A stretch of DNA of 64,000 bases from Moorella humiferrea (GTDB taxonomy: Bacteria; Bacillota; DSM-521; Neomoorellales; Neomoorellaceae): contig NZ_CP136419.1 in assembly GCF_039233145.1 (NCBI RefSeq), positions 346,001 through 410,000 on the forward strand, given 5' to 3'. The notes under the pieces are model-generated. The model worked only from the letters and a program-made list of their open reading frames with translations, did not search any database and was not told the origin of the DNA. A program made the translations under genes and the position numbers. Shown here piece after piece: positions 62,093 through 64,000 of the stretch; positions within the stretch are counted from its first letter, which is position 1; each line of letters opens with the position of its first letter.

Positions 62093-63364
62093 TTGTTGAA
62101 GAAGCAAGGCCTCGTTACTTTGGACGCTCTCCAATGGATCGTTTATCACATCGGCGTCGTCATTTCGGCCCCGGTAGTTGTCGGGAACGCTCTGGGAATG
62201 GATGCGGCGGAAATAGGCAAGCTCAGCCAGCTCACCTTTTTCCTGACCGGCGTTGCGAGCCTTTTGCAAATTTGGCTTGGCCACGGCGGGCTGCTTATCG
62301 AAGGCCCGGCGGCTCCCTGGTGGGCAGCTATTGTAATTCTAGCAGGGATAGCCAGTGCTATGGGAAGACCTTTGACCTTAGTTCGTACCGACGTTGAAGG
62401 AGCTTTGATCATTGCCGGCCTGGCCATGGCCGTACTGGGAAGTATTGGTTTTATCCGTTGGGCACGTGCCCTTTTTACCTGCCGCGTCACCGGAATCCTT
62501 TTAATGCTTCTGGGTTTGCAGATAGGCGGGGTGGGGATTAAAGGCCTGGCAGCAGGAGGAGTGAAGCTTTTCATAATCGGCCTCCTGGTACTTATGATGG
62601 TGATTTATCTTAACTTAAACGGCAGGGGACTGTTAAAGAGCAGCGCCTTTATTTTAAGCGTCGTATGCGGCTGGCTATTGGCTTTCCTGGCAGGGGAGGT
62701 AAAATGGCCGGGAATCAGCCGATGGTTTTCCCTACCCACATTGCTGCCTTGGGGTCCGCCCACGCTGGAGACGGGAAGCGTCGCTTCTTTTACCCTACTT
62801 GGCCTGCTTCTGGTTCCCAACGTCGTGGGCAGCATCGCCGCCCTGGAAGCGGCCATCAATGAACGCCTGCCCATAAAAAAATACGACCGCGGCCTGGCGG
62901 CGAGCGGTGCCGCCAACTTCCTGGCCGGCATCTTCGGCGGTATAGGAACTATTCCCTTCGCCATCTCGGCCGGCCTGATTTCCTTAACCGGCAATAAATC
63001 TCGCCAACCTTTTATCCTGGCCTGTGTAATTTTTATAGCCATGGGGCTGTTCCCGCCCCTGGGAGCCCTGGCGGGCAGCGTCCCCCAGCCGGTGGCGGCC
63101 GCCGTGCTCCTGGTTTCCGGTTGTTCCCTGGCGATGATAGGCCTGCGGGATGTAATGCGGGAAGAAATTGCTTTACGGGAAAATTTTATTGTCGGCCTGG
63201 GCCTCCTTTCCGGCATCGGCGTCATGCTCCTACCCCACTCCCAGTGGGAGCAGGTGCCGGGTTGGCTGGCTGCCATATTGAGCAACGGAGTTATCGTAGG
63301 CACCCTGGCAAGTATCTTGCTTGAACATGTAATATTAAGGAAATCCCGGCCGGGGATTTCGTAA
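62093..63364 (+). CDS. NCS2-family purine/pyrimidine permease
   Basis: The 423-aa membrane protein has about twelve to fourteen hydrophobic segments. Family features are TLDALQWIVYHIGVVISAPV near the start, VPNVVGSIAALEAAINERLP, YDRGLAASGAANFLAGIFGG and GTIPFAISAGLISLTGNKSR, corresponding to the substrate-binding helices of the uracil/xanthine permease family. It starts at TTG 62093 or the next codon after aaaggagc. Substrate is unknown; xanthine or uracil would suit the salvage enzymes elsewhere. It is a single gene without clear partner. Confidence 0.78.
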   Translation: MLKKQGLVTLDALQWIVYHIGVVISAPVVVGNALGMDAAEIGKLSQLTFFLTGVASLLQIWLGHGGLLIEGPAAPWWAAIVILAGIASAMGRPLTLVRTDVEGALIIAGLAMAVLGSIGFIRWARALFTCRVTGILLMLLGLQIGGVGIKGLAAGGVKLFIIGLLVLMMVIYLNLNGRGLLKSSAFILSVVCGWLLAFLAGEVKWPGISRWFSLPTLLPWGPPTLETGSVASFTLLGLLLVPNVVGSIAALEAAINERLPIKKYDRGLAASGAANFLAGIFGGIGTIPFAISAGLISLTGNKSRQPFILACVIFIAMGLFPPLGALAGSVPQPVAAAVLLVSGCSLAMIGLRDVMREEIALRENFIVGLGLLSGIGVMLLPHSQWEQVPGWLAAILSNGVIVGTLASILLEHVILRKSRPGIS

Positions 63365-63420
63365 TTGAACGGCCTGCAGGATTTTTTGGGTGAAATATGG
63401 TAGGACGTGGCGAATAAATA

Positions 63421-63810
63421 ATGAGAGCACGCGAATTTTGGGTAACTTGGAAAGAGAAGGCGCGAAAGTTAAAGGGAGATATATACGCCTTGTATCTAGC
63501 TTATCGGGATCCCCGTGTACCGTGGTATGCCAAGATTTTTACCGCCTGTCTTGTAGCATATGCTTTTAGCCCGGTGGATCTTGTACCTGATTTTATTCCA
63601 ATTTTGGGCTATTTAGATGATCTGATTATCCTTCCTTTAGGTGTAACCCTTGCTTTAAAAATGATTCCCCGGGCAGTCATGCTTGAGTGCCGCGAGAAAG
63701 CCCAGCTGGCCTTGAAAAATAAACCTGTAAATTGGTGGGCCGGGGGAGTTATTGTGGTGTTTTGGTTGCTGATAGCAGCTATAACTGTAATATTGATTAA
63801 GAACAAATAG
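63421..63810 (+). CDS. YkvA/DUF1232-family membrane protein
   Basis: The 129-aa protein contains the DUF1232 signature RDPRVPWYAKIFTACLVAY and SPVDLVPDFIPILGYLDDL, with P-D-L/P-D-F-I-P conserved. Two or three hydrophobic helices follow, including a C-terminal anchor (GGVIVVFWLLIAAITVILI). The function of this widespread family is unknown. The ATG lies 56 bp after the permease gene. Confidence 0.85.
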   Translation: MRAREFWVTWKEKARKLKGDIYALYLAYRDPRVPWYAKIFTACLVAYAFSPVDLVPDFIPILGYLDDLIILPLGVTLALKMIPRAVMLECREKAQLALKNKPVNWWAGGVIVVFWLLIAAITVILIKNK

Positions 63811-63858
63811 CAATGCCCCGGCAACGCAGTGAAAACAATATTTTTGGAGGCTATTCGG

Positions 63859-64000
63859 GTGAACACGGAACTTTCTATTAAATGTAAACGTAAAATACGT
63901 GCCGTAACCTTTGATGCCTACGGGACACTTTTTAATATAGAGGGTCTCCATTCCAGGGCCACGGAACTCATACTGCAGCATAACTCCTTTGCCGCCGACG
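63859..64000 (+). CDS. HAD-superfamily hydrolase, 5' part only
   Basis: From GTG 63859 (after ttggaggc) the frame is open to the end of the window: 47 codons. It contains AVTFDAYGTLFNIEGLH, the HAD motif I with nucleophile Asp in DAYGT, as in haloacid dehalogenase type II and phosphoglycolate-phosphatase-like enzymes. The rest lies outside the window, so the substrate cannot be judged. Confidence 0.8.
   Translation, partial: MNTELSIKCKRKIRAVTFDAYGTLFNIEGLHSRATELILQHNSFAAD

Noticed and set aside
1-64000. CRISPR array, rRNA or tRNA genes, prophage structural genes
   Set aside because: No regularly spaced repeats, no rRNA or tRNA signatures and no capsid, tail or integrase genes were seen on either strand.

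Overview
The window looks like chromosomal DNA of a low-to-mid GC Gram-positive bacterium (Bacillota), most likely a thermophilic anaerobe of the Moorella type. Direct support: purine-rich Shine-Dalgarno sites with frequent TTG and GTG starts, AddA/AddB instead of RecBCD, tandem CtsR heptamers before a small heat-shock gene, a ydaO-type c-di-AMP riboswitch, and lipoproteins with Gram-positive lipoboxes. The genus is an inference from gene content (sulfur-compound molybdoenzyme, glutamate 2,3-aminomutase, purine salvage), not a database result.

Positions 1-15 kb are an accessory region. A helicase / SNF2 helicase / Eco57I-type methyltransferase cassette resembling phage-defence systems (DISARM class 1, with a DUF1998 protein of the DrmB/DruE/MrfA type) occupies 1-10181, and it is broken. 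An IS4-family element (58-1633, 17-bp perfect inverted repeats, 9-bp target duplication) sits inside the DUF1998 gene, and the methyltransferase carries one nonsense codon and two frameshifts. Behind it come a DUF4258 / zinc-finger-HTH toxin-antitoxin-like pair, an ImmA/IrrE-like protease, an unrecognised regulator plus P-loop-less partner, and an AbrB-PIN toxin-antitoxin pair.

Positions 15-30 kb hold housekeeping and respiratory modules: a ferritin-like protein, a guanine-deaminase-like enzyme with a BMP-type nucleoside ABC transporter, Hsp20 under CtsR-type operators, a DUF3006/MBL lipoprotein pair, SfsA, and a sulfur module (TusA, LysR regulator, YeeE/YedE transporter, and a molybdopterin oxidoreductase with Fe-S and cytochrome b subunits like polysulfide/thiosulfate reductase).

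Positions 30-40 kb contain a tightly coupled four-gene envelope operon (GT2-PIG-L fusion, GCS2-type ligase, short phosphatidylserine decarboxylase-like protein, DedA), a c-di-AMP riboswitch controlling a glutamate 2,3-aminomutase (beta-glutamate osmolyte), MotA/MotB, a cytosine-deaminase-like amidohydrolase and Lgt. Positions 40-50 kb are a phosphate-starvation region: a 5'-truncated chemoreceptor, alkaline phosphatase, a PhoB/PhoP-type regulator, two tandem PstS copies and PstC-PstA-PstB. Five promoters here carry 11-bp-spaced Pho boxes, and all keep 15 bp from the start of the last repeat to the start of the -10. Positions 50-64 kb hold YhaO/YhaN-like nuclease and ATPase genes, AddB, AddA, an NCS2 permease, a YkvA-like protein and the start of a HAD hydrolase.
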